Of a DNA stretch of 64,000 nucleotides, positions 1 to 8,099 are shown piece after piece. The stretch spans positions 62,001-126,000 of the forward strand of contig NZ_JADJNN010000023.1 in the NCBI RefSeq assembly GCF_016714285.1, read 5' to 3'. How positions within the stretch are numbered: the stretch's first letter is position 1; each line of letters begins with the position of its first letter. Under the pieces are notes generated by a model. That model saw nothing but the letters and a program-made list of their open reading frames with translations, ran no database searches and was not told the DNA's origin. This stretch comes from Nannocystis sp. Lineage in GTDB: Bacteria; Myxococcota_A; Polyangia; Nannocystales; Nannocystaceae. The position numbers and the translations under genes are program-made.

Positions 1-1
1 A

Positions 2-751
2 GCATACGATCGACTGGTCGCAGTTGTCGAGTTCGTTCATAGCAAGTTCGGCGCGCGCGTGACGCTGATGTTGGACGAGTACGAGGCTCTCCTTGGCGGG
101 AAGCTGCCGCTGCGCGATGGTATCGAGCTCCTTGACTGGCTGCGTGGCATCGCGCAATCCCACCCGAATGCCTTCAATCTCGTTCTGGCCGGCCGGAACT
201 CCAGGCGCCTCGCCCCGGCACGGATCGAGGGGCTCGACAATCCTATGCACCGGTTCTTGCGCAGTGTCCCAGTCTCCGGGTTGGAGCCCGAGGAATGCCG
301 GACGATGATCCGCAAGATCGGGGGTCGGATGGCCCTGCGGTTCACACCGGAAGCCCTCGATGTCATGGTCTGCGAAACCGGCGGTCATCCCGGCCTCGTT
401 CGAACGCTGGGAGACCTCGTCGATCAACAGGTCCCGGTCGCGGACCGCAGTCCCGCGACCGTCGACGCCGCGCTCGTCTCGCGTCTCCTTCCGCGCTTCT
501 CGCGGCAAGTCGACGAAGACATGCGCGAACTGGTCAACGCCTCAAATGATTTTAGTCAGGAGGCCATACACTATCTCACACACACGGCACACAGCTTGCC
601 ATGGATCGGTGGCCGTATCGAAGCCAGTATCCACGACGCATTGGTCGGCTACGGGATCCTCGAGCGGGGCCGGACCGCTTTCCGAATCGGTCACTTTGGG
701 ACATGGCTGCGCGAGAATTACGAGACGCCTGTGAGGGCGAGCCATGGCTAA
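2..751 (+). CDS. STAND/AAA-like ATPase, 5' end outside window
   Basis: The reading frame is open from base 2 to the TAA at 749-751, so the gene begins left of the window and only its C-terminal part is visible; the GTG at 59 is an internal codon. A Walker B-like strand (LMLDEYEAL) is at about 65-91. A conserved GGHPGLVRTL helix near 385-415 and a winged-helix-like end (GILERG..FRIG..WLRENY) resemble the corresponding parts of the downstream gene, so the two products look like paralogous ATPases of the STAND/ATPase_2 type. The stop overlaps the next ATG by 8 bp, implying translational coupling. Base composition is clearly less G+C-rich than in the rest of the window, a sign of transfer. No nuclease domain is visible in this part. 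Function is inferred: probably the partner ATPase of a two-gene defence or nucleic-acid-processing operon. Confidence 0.75.
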   Translation, partial: AYDRLVAVVEFVHSKFGARVTLMLDEYEALLGGKLPLRDGIELLDWLRGIAQSHPNAFNLVLAGRNSRRLAPARIEGLDNPMHRFLRSVPVSGLEPEECRTMIRKIGGRMALRFTPEALDVMVCETGGHPGLVRTLGDLVDQQVPVADRSPATVDAALVSRLLPRFSRQVDEDMRELVNASNDFSQEAIHYLTHTAHSLPWIGGRIEASIHDALVGYGILERGRTAFRIGHFGTWLRENYETPVRASHG

Positions 752-2339
752 TAGCCGCGACAACCCGTACCGAACAGACCTCGTCGCGGATGTGACGTTC
801 GTTGGCCGCGAGCGCCTGATGAATGAGATCATCGAGAGTGTCCGTGACGGTAGAAACTCGCTCCATGCCGTGATGGGGGGCCGTGGCATGGGCAAGAGTT
901 CGTTCGCGCAACAACTCAGCAGACTGATCGGTTGCGATGCCCTCAGTCTTGTTGCTTCCGGCACGGTCCAGCAACTCACGGCGAAAATCGACGAGGTGTT
1001 CAAGACCAATCTGACCGCGGGCGACCCTGTGCAAGAGCTCGCTAACGTGCCGGCCCGGCATCCCTCAGGCAGTGCTCTGCTGATTATCGATGAGATCGAG
1101 AAGACGCTCGGTGACCCCCAAGGACGACACTTCCTCGATAACCTACGCGACGCGTACGAGCGAACCAGAGGCCGCTTGGGTGTGCTCGTGCTCGGTGGAA
1201 CGCGGGTTCGAGATCTCCTGCTGGCCGAGTGGTCGCCGTTCCTCCGAATTGTCGGCCTGATCCACGTCCTGACGGGGCTCGAACGTGACGAAGCCGCTGC
1301 CCTGATCCGTGCCCCGCTAAGTCTGGATATTCCCGATGACGTCGTGGACGCTCTGTGGGCCGAGACCGCGGGTCACCCGTGGTTGATCCAAATGTTCATG
1401 GAAGACGCTGTTCGGCGAGCGGCATCGCTCTCGGACGTGTTTAGACACTTGCCCGCCGCCGTGAGGGCATCGGAGGGGAAGTTGAGCGCCATCGCTTTCC
1501 CGATGTGGTGGGAAAATATCCAGGAGCGCGGGCAGGCGGTGTATCGACGGCTCGTGGCTGAACCTGCCGCAGTGCTGCGCGAAGACTGGGTCGCTTGCTT
1601 CGGCAATGACCCGCGTCCGTGGCTTGATGTCCTGGCTTCTACGGGGCTCGCGGCGATGAACGGCGAGCGTGTGCTTGCGCGAGGCTCCATGTTTCGGCGG
1701 TGGATGGAAGGGAACTACCCGACGGCAGATGCACGTCGGCGACCCGGCGACGATCGACTCGATCGATGGCTTGCAGACGTGGGCGTGGACGAGTTCGAGC
1801 AGCTCGTCGTCCGAGCGCTCGCGGCTTGGGCACGGGCGACGGTCGAGTTTCCCGCGGCCGCGGTCAGGAATGACATCGGGGCTGCGTCGGATAATAGCAG
1901 TCTCCAGCCCGAGGCGTTTTTCCAGATGCATGCTCTCATCGCTCTGTTGCAGCACGAACGCGACCTCACGGCGGAACCCGAGGCATTGTCGGTGCGCGCA
2001 CAGGGACGTAGCGACATCAAGGTGCGTTCGCGTGGCGATACGACCCGGCGAACATGCGTCGAAGTGAAAATTTTCGGCCGTAAGGACCAGACAGTCGTCC
2101 AGCAAGTCATCGGCTACTCTGCTCCAGGCGACACGTTTGCGGCGGTCATATCCGTTGATCGGTGCCGGCGCCCCTTGGGACCGGTCTACAAAGAGCGATG
2201 CTTCGCGGGCGCGGTGCCGATGGGGTGGCATGACCCTCCCGGCGAGGTCTTGCAGCCGTGTTTTTTCACGGTGCAGGCGCGCGAAGGAGCGGGGCCGCTG
2301 CGCGTTTGGCATTTCCTCGTTCAGCTGGGCGGCGCCTGA
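744..2339 (+). CDS. ATPase fused to a PD-(D/E)XK nuclease-like domain
   Basis: A 531-residue protein with three parts. Residues 20-330 form a STAND/AAA-like ATPase: Walker A GGRGMGKS at 45-52 and Walker B LLIIDEIE at 112-119, followed by the AGHPWLIQMF helix also seen in the upstream gene. About 250-330 looks like a winged-helix region. The C-terminal third resembles a PD-(D/E)XK endonuclease: a helix rich in FEQLVVRALAAW, then D424 (GRSDIKV), a strand with E440-V-K442 (CVEVKIF) and a following helix with QQVIGY. That order (D, then ExK, then Q helix) is the family signature; the assignment is by motif only. The ATG overlaps the upstream stop by 8 bp. G+C content is low for this chromosome. 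A mobile defence module in which the ATPase gates the nuclease is the best inference; a repair or partition role is not excluded. Confidence 0.8.
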   Translation: MANSRDNPYRTDLVADVTFVGRERLMNEIIESVRDGRNSLHAVMGGRGMGKSSFAQQLSRLIGCDALSLVASGTVQQLTAKIDEVFKTNLTAGDPVQELANVPARHPSGSALLIIDEIEKTLGDPQGRHFLDNLRDAYERTRGRLGVLVLGGTRVRDLLLAEWSPFLRIVGLIHVLTGLERDEAAALIRAPLSLDIPDDVVDALWAETAGHPWLIQMFMEDAVRRAASLSDVFRHLPAAVRASEGKLSAIAFPMWWENIQERGQAVYRRLVAEPAAVLREDWVACFGNDPRPWLDVLASTGLAAMNGERVLARGSMFRRWMEGNYPTADARRRPGDDRLDRWLADVGVDEFEQLVVRALAAWARATVEFPAAAVRNDIGAASDNSSLQPEAFFQMHALIALLQHERDLTAEPEALSVRAQGRSDIKVRSRGDTTRRTCVEVKIFGRKDQTVVQQVIGYSAPGDTFAAVISVDRCRRPLGPVYKERCFAGAVPMGWHDPPGEVLQPCFFTVQAREGAGPLRVWHFLVQLGGA

Positions 2340-2520
2340 GCTTCCACGGAGGATGGGCCCATGCGTAAGGGCGATCGGCCGATTCCACTCCCGAGAGTCG
2401 GGCGCCAGCAAGGCTGACTGAACGGCGTTTCGATGAGCACCTGATATTCGGCTTTGGTGATATCGTGTACACGGGGCCCTAGACACACCTATCACCTACG
2501 GGCCAGTCTACGTAGCGCTG

Positions 2521-2568
2521 TCTCGAAAATCGTGAGAATAGCGACAGAATCGGTACGAATTTTCGAGA
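2521..2568. repeat. 10-bp inverted repeat at the edge of the low-GC island
   Basis: TCTCGAAAAT at 2521-2530 is the exact reverse complement of ATTTTCGAGA at 2559-2568, with a 28-nt spacer. It lies in the A+T-richer gap (2340-2578) between the nuclease-ATPase gene and a truncated AAA gene. It could be a terminator stem or the end of an inserted element. I see no coding gene in the rest of this gap. Confidence 0.6.
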
Positions 2569-2578
2569 GGTCGGAGGA

Positions 2579-2908
2579 TCACGTCGTCGCGCGCCACGAG
2601 CCGAGGACGGCGAGCTCGGCGGCGCCGGGATCGCTGTGAAAGGGCGCGCCGACCTCCATCGAGACGAGGAGCGCGGTGTCGCGGCCCTCGCGGGTCAGCT
2701 CGGCGGCGAGGGACATCAGGGTCGTCGTCTTGCCGACCTGACGGGGCGCGTGGACGACGAAGTAGGCCTTGTGATCAACGAGGTCGCGGACCTGCGGGAT
2801 GCGCCGCAACGCCGGGAGCATGTAGTGATCCTCGGGCTGGCAGGGGCCGGCTGTGTTGAACCGGCGACGCACGGGCGGCACTGTGACAGGTTGGTCAGGT
2901 CGGGACAA
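2579..2908 (-). pseudogene. truncated AAA ATPase remnant
   Basis: The 109-residue frame starts at a TTG and carries only the N-terminal part of a recognisable AAA-family ATPase: the RRFNTAGPC opening, HYMLPALRRIP, YFVVHAPRQVGKTT (P-loop) and the AEL..LGSWR helix. It then stops. Family members are usually several times longer and continue with Walker B and sensor regions, all missing here. The break lies about 10 nt from the inverted repeat at 2521-2568 and next to the low-GC island. The simplest reading is a gene cut by an insertion or deletion at that border. It is probably not functional. The remaining part may lie left of the window if the island was inserted into it. Confidence 0.7.
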
Positions 2909-2976
2909 GCAGACCGTCGACGATCACGAAGATCGGCAGTGTGTGCATATCTCGATCACCCGGGAGCCGCGCATCG

Positions 2977-4262
2977 TCACGGCGGCGCGAGCGTGAAGGC
3001 CTGGGTGACGACGACCTCGGCGCCGTCCGGTCGCGGGAAGTTCCAGCGGCGGGTGGCGATCGCGGTGCACTGGGCCACCTCGGCGTCGGCGACGGTGCTC
3101 GCCTGGACCTGCGAGCGGCTGACCTTGCCGTTGCCGTCGATCGTGAACTCGACGGTGACGCGGCCGCGGAGCTCGGGGTTCTTGTTCAGGCCGCGGAGGT
3201 AGCAGTAGCGGACCTCGTTGATGTGGGCGCGGACGATGCGGCGGACGATGTCTCGCGGGAGCGGGCCCTGGACGCGGGGCTGGGCCTGGCGGACGCTGGG
3301 CGGGCCGAAGGGGTCGCGGGGCGGGCGTGGCGGGTCGAGGATCGAGGTCGCGTCGGGCTTGCGGGTGGGCACGCGGGCGGGCTCGATGAGCTGGACGCCG
3401 CGGCAGCCGCGGGTCAGCGCGGCGGTGACGGTCTGCCAGGATTGAGCGTCGTCGGCGGCGACGCGGAGCTGGGCCTGGCCGGGCAGGGCGGTGTCTGGCG
3501 GGAGCTCGTCGCGGGGCTCGGCGGCGCGGTGCAGATGGGACAGCTCGCCGTCCAGGCGCAGGTAGTAGATATCGACGTAGGGCTCGATCGCGGGCTCGGG
3601 GCCGGGCCCGGCGGGGATGGCTTCGAGGGCGGGGGTGCGGATGTCGTGCCAGCGCACGCGGGCGTCCGGTCCGCCCGCGGCGTCGCGGAACGCGAGCTGC
3701 AGGCGCAGGCCCTCGAGGTCGCGGAGGGCGGCGAACACGGGGCGCAGCTCGCCGAGGCGCAGGCTGGCGTCGATCGCGAGGCCGAGCGTGATGGGGCCGA
3801 GGACGCGAGCGCGGCGCGCAGGGTCGCGGGGTCGGGCTCGGGGGTGAGGTCGAGACGCAGGCCAGTCGGGGTGATGGCGAGGGTGTGCAGCGGCGGGTTC
3901 GGGATGACGCAGTCGCTGGCAGCGACGGGCAGGGTGCGCGCGGTGAGGGTGGCGATGCAGTCGCGGTCGTCGGGCTCGCAGCTCGCGGTGGTCGCGGTGG
4001 TTGTCGGGGGGGTTGGCGCGGTGGTCGGGGTGGTCGCGGTGGTTGTCGCGGTGGTCGTGGTGGTTGGCGCGGTGGTCGGGGTGGTCGCGGTGGTTGTCGC
4101 GGTCGTCGTCGTGGTTTGCGTGGCCGGAGGGATCGTTCGGGTGTCGCTCGTGGGCCTCGGGGTGTCGGCGGCGGGGGCTGTGCGCGGGCGCGTCGCGGCC
4201 GGCGGCTGGTCGCGCGGGCAGGCGACGAGCAGGGCGAGCAGGGCCGGGGTTGCGCGGAGCAC
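2977..4262 (-). CDS. AgmX/PglI C-terminal domain lipoprotein, frameshifted
   Basis: The 5' part, from GTG at 4260-4262, encodes a lipoprotein signal (MLRATPALLALLVAC, Cys15) and a Thr/Pro/Ala-rich stalk built from repeated TTTATTPTTAP-like units (about 3990-4115 in DNA). That frame fails near 3815-3800; the sequence continues in another minus-strand frame and ends at 2977. The second frame holds the telling C-terminus: IVRRIVRAHINEVRYCYLRG, RGRVTVEFTIDGNGKV and RRWNFP, which match the AgmX/PglI C-terminal domain of myxobacterial envelope and gliding-related proteins (a TonB-C-like fold). One missing base near the CTCGCGTCC stretch would rejoin both parts. This may be a sequencing error or a genuine mutation. 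The CACCCT hexamer 7 nt before the GTG resembles the -10 pattern seen elsewhere in the window. Confidence 0.7.
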
Positions 4263-4402
4263 GGCGGTCAGGGTGCCACGATCGCGGGGGGCGAGCAGGG
4301 CCGGGTTGTGCGCGGCGGGGGGCGGGCTTCAGGCGCGAACTCGCTTGACGGGCCGATGGCGATCCAGGACCCTCCTGACACCTTACCCAAGGAGAGATCC
4401 AG

Positions 4403-4831
4403 ATGGCCAGCAAACCCCTCGCAGGAACCAAGACTCATCAGCACCTGAAGGACGCCTTCGCGGGCGAGTCGCAGGCGAACCGTCGTTACCTGTACTTCGC
4501 CAAGGTGGCCGACGTGGAGGGCCGCCCCGATGTCGCCGGTCTGTTCAAGGACACGGCGGACGGCGAGACCGGGCACGCGCACGGGCACCTCGACTACCTG
4601 AAGGCCGTGGGCGACCCGGCGACGGGCCTGCCGATCGGCAACACGGAGAAGAACCTGCGGGCGTCGGTGGCCGGCGAGACCCACGAGTACGAGACGATGT
4701 ACCCGGGGATGGCGAAGGACGCCCGCGCCGAGGGCTTCGACGACATCGCCGACTGGTTCGAGACGCTGGCGAAGGCCGAGAAGTCGCACGCCGGGCGCTT
4801 CAGCAAGGCGCTCGACAGCCTCGACTTCTAG
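4403..4831 (+). CDS. rubrerythrin-type ferritin-like protein
   Basis: A 142-residue four-helix di-iron protein of the rubrerythrin family without the C-terminal rubredoxin domain. The expected ligands are present: E22 (AGESQANRRY), E55 and H58 (GETGHAH), E92 (GETHEYE), E126 and H129 (AEKSHAGRF). Such proteins reduce hydrogen peroxide or handle iron in the cytoplasm. The start is secure: AAGGAG lies 7 nt before the ATG. It is followed by an Fe-S oxidoreductase and a DUF3501 gene, a combination found together in many aerobic bacteria and haloarchaea (recalled, not searched). This suggests a small oxidative-stress electron-transfer module in which the Fe-S protein may supply electrons. The upstream gene is divergent; 140 bp separate the two. 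Confidence 0.9.
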   Translation: MASKPLAGTKTHQHLKDAFAGESQANRRYLYFAKVADVEGRPDVAGLFKDTADGETGHAHGHLDYLKAVGDPATGLPIGNTEKNLRASVAGETHEYETMYPGMAKDARAEGFDDIADWFETLAKAEKSHAGRFSKALDSLDF

Positions 4832-4842
4832 TCGTGACTGCG

Positions 4843-4869
4843 GGTCGGCGTCGCCTGGCGGCGCCGACC
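4843..4869 (+). terminator. hairpin after rubrerythrin gene
   Basis: GGTCGGCG (4843-4850) pairs with CGCCGACC (4862-4869) across an 11-nt loop, 11 nt after the rubrerythrin stop; a weakly T-rich stretch (TGAATTGTTTG) follows. It could attenuate transcription into the Fe-S oxidoreductase gene and raise the rubrerythrin share of the transcript. There is no long U tract, so complete termination is unlikely. Confidence 0.45.
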
Positions 4870-4900
4870 TGAATTGTTTGTCTCGCGCGAGGAGCGTGCA

Positions 4901-6286
4901 GTGAGCGTGATCCCCCGCAATCCATCGACGCCGCCGGCGATGCATCCGCACGACGATCGTTACTACGATCGGGAGGACCTCGCGGCGGAGCTGCGGCGCA
5001 CCTTTCAGGTGTGTCACGAGTGCCGGATGTGCGTGAACTACTGCGGGTCGTTCCCGGAGCTGTTTCGCCGGGTCGACGGGGCGATCGATTCGGGCGCGGC
5101 GGAGGGCGCGGAGAAGATCGTGCAGGCGGACGTCAAGGCGGTCGCCGACGAGTGCTGGCAGTGCAAGCTCTGCTACATCAAGTGCCCCTATACGGCCGAC
5201 GAGGGGGCCAGCGAGTTGCTCGACTTTCCGCGCCTGATGGCGCGCGAGCGGGCGGTGCGGGCCCGGGATGAGGGGATTGCGCTGGTGGACCGTATCCTCG
5301 GTGAGCCGCAGCGGGTCGGGAAGTTCGGCTCGGGGGTGATGGCGCCGCTGGCCAACTTCGTGACGCGTAATCAGCTGCTGCGGAAGATCCAGGAGAAGGT
5401 CACGGGGATCTCGGCGGAGTTTCGCCTGCCGCCGATGGCGCGCGAGACCTTTAGCCGCTGGTTGGCGCAGCACAGGCCGCTGGAGGGGGCGGGGGAGCGC
5501 GGCGAGCTGGTGCTGTTCGCGACCTGCTACGGCGAATACAACACGCCGGAGGTCGCGCGGGCGGCGGTGCTGGTGCTCGAGCACAATGGATATACTGTGC
5601 GGTATCCCGGCAGCGGGGCGGACCGCGGGGACGCGATGCTGACCTGCTGCGGGCTGCCGAACATCGACGGCGGGGACGTGGCGGCGGCGCGGCGGAAGAT
5701 CGAGCACAACGTCGCGCTGCTGCTGCCGCACGTGCGGGCGGGGCGGACGATCGTGGTGCCGGGGCCGTCGTGCGGGATGATGATGAAGAAGGAGTGGTAC
5801 GGCTATGTGCCGACGCCCGAGGTGCAGGAGGTCGCGGCGGCGACGCTCGACCTGATGGAGTTCCTCGTGACTCTGGGGAAGGCGAAGACGCTGAAGCGCG
5901 AGTTCCCGGGCAAGCTCGGGACGGTCGCGTACCACGCGGCGTGTCACCTGCGGGCGCAGAAGATCGGCTTCCCGGGGATGCGGGTGCTAAACGTGGTGCC
6001 GGGGACCGAGGTGCGGATGGTCGAGCAGTGTTCGGCGGTCGACGGGACCTGGGGGATGAAGGCGGCGCACTACGAGACCGGCCGCAAGTACGCGCAGAAG
6101 CTGGTCGACGGGATCAGCGAGGCGGAGGCGGACGTGGTCGTCAGCGACTGCACGCTGGCCGGGCTGCGCATCGTCAAGGAGAACGGGGTGCGGGTGCTGC
6201 ACCCGGTCGAGGCGCTGGCGCGGGCCTACGGGCTGATCCACGACCCTGCGGCGGCGCTGCCGGCGAGCGAGTCCACGAGCGAGTGA
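4901..6286 (+). CDS. (Fe-S)-binding oxidoreductase, heterodisulfide reductase-like
   Basis: A 461-residue protein with two CX2CX2CX3C [4Fe-4S] motifs near the N-terminus (C38-C41-C44-C48 and C85-C88-C91-C95), then two CCG-type cysteine-rich regions (ATCYGEYN..LTCCGLPN about 210-260, and YHAACHLRAQ..SDCTLAGL near the end). This is the GlpC/HdrD layout: an electron-transfer subunit with no flavin domain of its own. I start it at GTG 4901 because GAGGAG lies 6 nt upstream; a TTG at 4874 is also in frame. It sits between rubrerythrin and DUF3501 and probably passes electrons to the di-iron protein. The partner assignment is inference from gene order. Confidence 0.85.
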   Translation: MSVIPRNPSTPPAMHPHDDRYYDREDLAAELRRTFQVCHECRMCVNYCGSFPELFRRVDGAIDSGAAEGAEKIVQADVKAVADECWQCKLCYIKCPYTADEGASELLDFPRLMARERAVRARDEGIALVDRILGEPQRVGKFGSGVMAPLANFVTRNQLLRKIQEKVTGISAEFRLPPMARETFSRWLAQHRPLEGAGERGELVLFATCYGEYNTPEVARAAVLVLEHNGYTVRYPGSGADRGDAMLTCCGLPNIDGGDVAAARRKIEHNVALLLPHVRAGRTIVVPGPSCGMMMKKEWYGYVPTPEVQEVAAATLDLMEFLVTLGKAKTLKREFPGKLGTVAYHAACHLRAQKIGFPGMRVLNVVPGTEVRMVEQCSAVDGTWGMKAAHYETGRKYAQKLVDGISEAEADVVVSDCTLAGLRIVKENGVRVLHPVEALARAYGLIHDPAAALPASESTSE

Positions 6287-6294
6287 GGAGGGCC

Positions 6295-6879
6295 ATGCGA
6301 CCCATCGAGCGAGGCGAGATATTGCCGATCGGCGACTACGAGGCGATCCGTCCGCACTTTCGTGCGCGGGTGATCGCGGAGAAGCGGCCGCGACGGGTCG
6401 AGTTCGGCGAGCACTTCGCGGTGCTGTTCGAGAACCGCGACAGCGTGCTGCTGCAGATCCAGGAGATGCTGCGGACCGAGCGGATCACGGCGGAGCCGGC
6501 GATCTTGCACGAGATCTCGACCTACAACGATCTGGTCCCGGGGCCGCGGCAGCTGAGCGTCACGATGTTCGTGCAGATCCCCGACCGCGAGCTGCGTGAG
6601 CGCATGCTGGTCGAGCTGGCGGGGCTCGAGGACTCGCTGGGCTTCGAGGTCGACGGCGAGCTGTTCCCGGCACGCGGGCCGCGACCGGCCGGGTGGATCG
6701 CGGAGCGCACGACGGCGGTGCATTACCTCAAGGCGACGTTGTCGGAGTCAGCGGTTGCGGCCATCGTGGGCGGCGCTGCGACGGTGGTGCTGCGGCTGGA
6801 GCACCCGCGCCTGTCGCTGCGGGCGGAGCTCGGGCGGGCGACGCTGCGGGCGCTGGCCGAGGACCTGGCCGCGTCCTGA
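6295..6879 (+). CDS. DUF3501 family protein
   Basis: 194 residues starting MRPIERGEILPIGDYE and continuing with FENRDSVLLQIQEMLRTER and YNDLVPGPRQLSVTMFV, which I recognise as the DUF3501 family. Its biochemical role is unknown. It follows the Fe-S oxidoreductase by 8 bp with GAGGAGGGCC before the ATG, so the two are surely cotranscribed. Family members recur next to rubrerythrin and HdrD-like genes, so a role in peroxide or iron handling is plausible but unproven. It has no signal peptide or membrane segment; it is probably cytoplasmic. Confidence 0.85.
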   Translation: MRPIERGEILPIGDYEAIRPHFRARVIAEKRPRRVEFGEHFAVLFENRDSVLLQIQEMLRTERITAEPAILHEISTYNDLVPGPRQLSVTMFVQIPDRELRERMLVELAGLEDSLGFEVDGELFPARGPRPAGWIAERTTAVHYLKATLSESAVAAIVGGAATVVLRLEHPRLSLRAELGRATLRALAEDLAAS

Positions 6880-6891
6880 AATGGAGGGGTG

Positions 6892-7395
6892 GTGACGCAG
6901 GACGAGATACCGGGCGGGGTCGCGGAGCCGGGCTCGCGGTCGCTGGCGCCGGCGGCGGTGAGCAGCTCGCTGGCGCCGCTGCAAGACCCGGAGCAGCGCG
7001 AGCGGCGTCTGCGGGAGCTGGCGGTCGGGCCGGTGAAGGTGATGTTCCCGAACCTGCGGCCGTCGGACCCGGTGCCGGCGGCGTACATGCTGGGCTTCGT
7101 GCTGCTGGCGCTGGTGTCATTCGGGCTGATCGTGTTCATCGGCTATGTGCAGGCGAAGCAGCGCGCGAGTCGACTGACGCGGTTCTTTCGCGAGGGTCGG
7201 CCGGCGCTGGCGCGGCTGCTGGGCAACGACGGCCGCGGCGGGTGGACCTACGAGTTTGTGGTCGACGGGGTGGCGCGTCGCGGGGCCGACACGCCGCTGG
7301 CGTCGATCGCCCGCCGCTGGCACCCGGGTGACACGGTGCAGGTGCTGTATTTGGTGGTCCGTGATTACGACAGCGTGATCGTCGAGACGGCGTGA
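6892..7395 (+). CDS. small membrane protein with one TM helix, DUF3592-like tail
   Basis: About 167 residues. One strong membrane helix (YMLGFVLLALVSFGLIVFIGYV) lies near residues 64-85. The C-terminal part (WTYEFVVDGVARRG..WHPGDTVQVLYL) resembles the DUF3592-type beta domain. I prefer GTG 6892, which has GGAGG four bases upstream; GTG 6889 directly before it is the alternative. It lies 12 bp after the DUF3501 gene and is probably the last gene of that operon. Its 3' end overlaps the convergent DUF6498 gene by 31 bp. Function unknown. Confidence 0.65.
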   Translation: MTQDEIPGGVAEPGSRSLAPAAVSSSLAPLQDPEQRERRLRELAVGPVKVMFPNLRPSDPVPAAYMLGFVLLALVSFGLIVFIGYVQAKQRASRLTRFFREGRPALARLLGNDGRGGWTYEFVVDGVARRGADTPLASIARRWHPGDTVQVLYLVVRDYDSVIVETA

Positions 7396-8030
7396 TCAGC
7401 CGGGCTCGGGCTCGGCGGGTGCTCGCGGGGCGCGTGCGAGCGCAGGTGGGCCCGGAGGTCGACCAGCAGCTTGCAGGCGACGAGGACCACGACCGGGCCG
7501 ACCCGGGCGCCGCCGAGGGCGGCCATGACGAAGAAGCCGAAGATTGCGACGAACTGCTGGGTGAAGATGCGACCGTAGGGCCGGAACAGCTCGAGCGTGG
7601 CGTTGGCCTGGCGAAACTCGCCGCCGCCGATGTAGTGGGTGAAGAAGCTGATGCCGTGGCTGATGGCGAAGCCGAGGCCGGCGATGGCGAGCTCGCGCTG
7701 GACGGCGGGGTTGGAGGCGTCGTCGATGCCGACGGCGAGGACGATGAACACGGTCTGGACGAGGACGAAGAGGCCGTAGTGGACGGTGAAGAAGCCGACG
7801 CTGAACAGGCGCAGGGCGATCGGGGTCTGCTGCGCGAGCAAGATCCGCAGCCAGGTGTAGAGGCCGACGATCACGGTCTCGAGCACGTAGGCCATCACCA
7901 CCGAGAAGGCGCTCCAGCCGAGCACGAGCACGCCGAGCAGGGGCACGAGGTTGGCGAGGACGAGGCTGAGGGCGGTGCCCTGGGTGCGTCGCTTGGCGTG
8001 CGAGAGCAGGGCGAAGGGTCCTTGAGCCAT
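7365..8030 (-). CDS. DUF6498-type integral membrane protein
   Basis: A 221-residue hydrophobic protein with about five predicted membrane helices. The opening ANLVPLLGVLVLGWSAFSVV..YVLETVIVG..L and the SHGISFFTHYI segment are typical of the DUF6498 family, which has no known function. The ATG at 8030 is reasonable. The gene is convergent with and overlaps the preceding plus-strand gene by 31 bp. The LytTR/LytS pair lies upstream on the same strand with about 70 bp between, so it could be part of that transcript. Confidence 0.7.
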   Translation of the reverse strand: MAQGPFALLSHAKRRTQGTALSLVLANLVPLLGVLVLGWSAFSVVMAYVLETVIVGLYTWLRILLAQQTPIALRLFSVGFFTVHYGLFVLVQTVFIVLAVGIDDASNPAVQRELAIAGLGFAISHGISFFTHYIGGGEFRQANATLELFRPYGRIFTQQFVAIFGFFVMAALGGARVGPVVVLVACKLLVDLRAHLRSHAPREHPPSPSPADHAVSTITLS

Positions 8031-8099
8031 CGCGGAGCAGGATCGCCGGGACGCGTTGGCCTGGCAATGGGGCCGCGGACGAGCGCGGACTTGTGGCGA

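Noticed and set aside
4010..4120. Short tandem repeats in the AgmX stalk as a CRISPR-like array
   Set aside because: Units are short, contiguous and in frame (Thr/Pro/Ala stalk); no spacers, no cas genes.
2941..4872. Long plus-strand frame of 643 codons antisense to the AgmX-like gene and across rubrerythrin
   Set aside because: Low-complexity Gly/Val/Ala/Asp product; the opposite strand has a recognised domain and rubrerythrin is in another frame. It is a GC-rich shadow.
4874..4900. TTG start for the Fe-S oxidoreductase
   Set aside because: GTG 4901 has GAGGAG at proper distance; the TTG has none.
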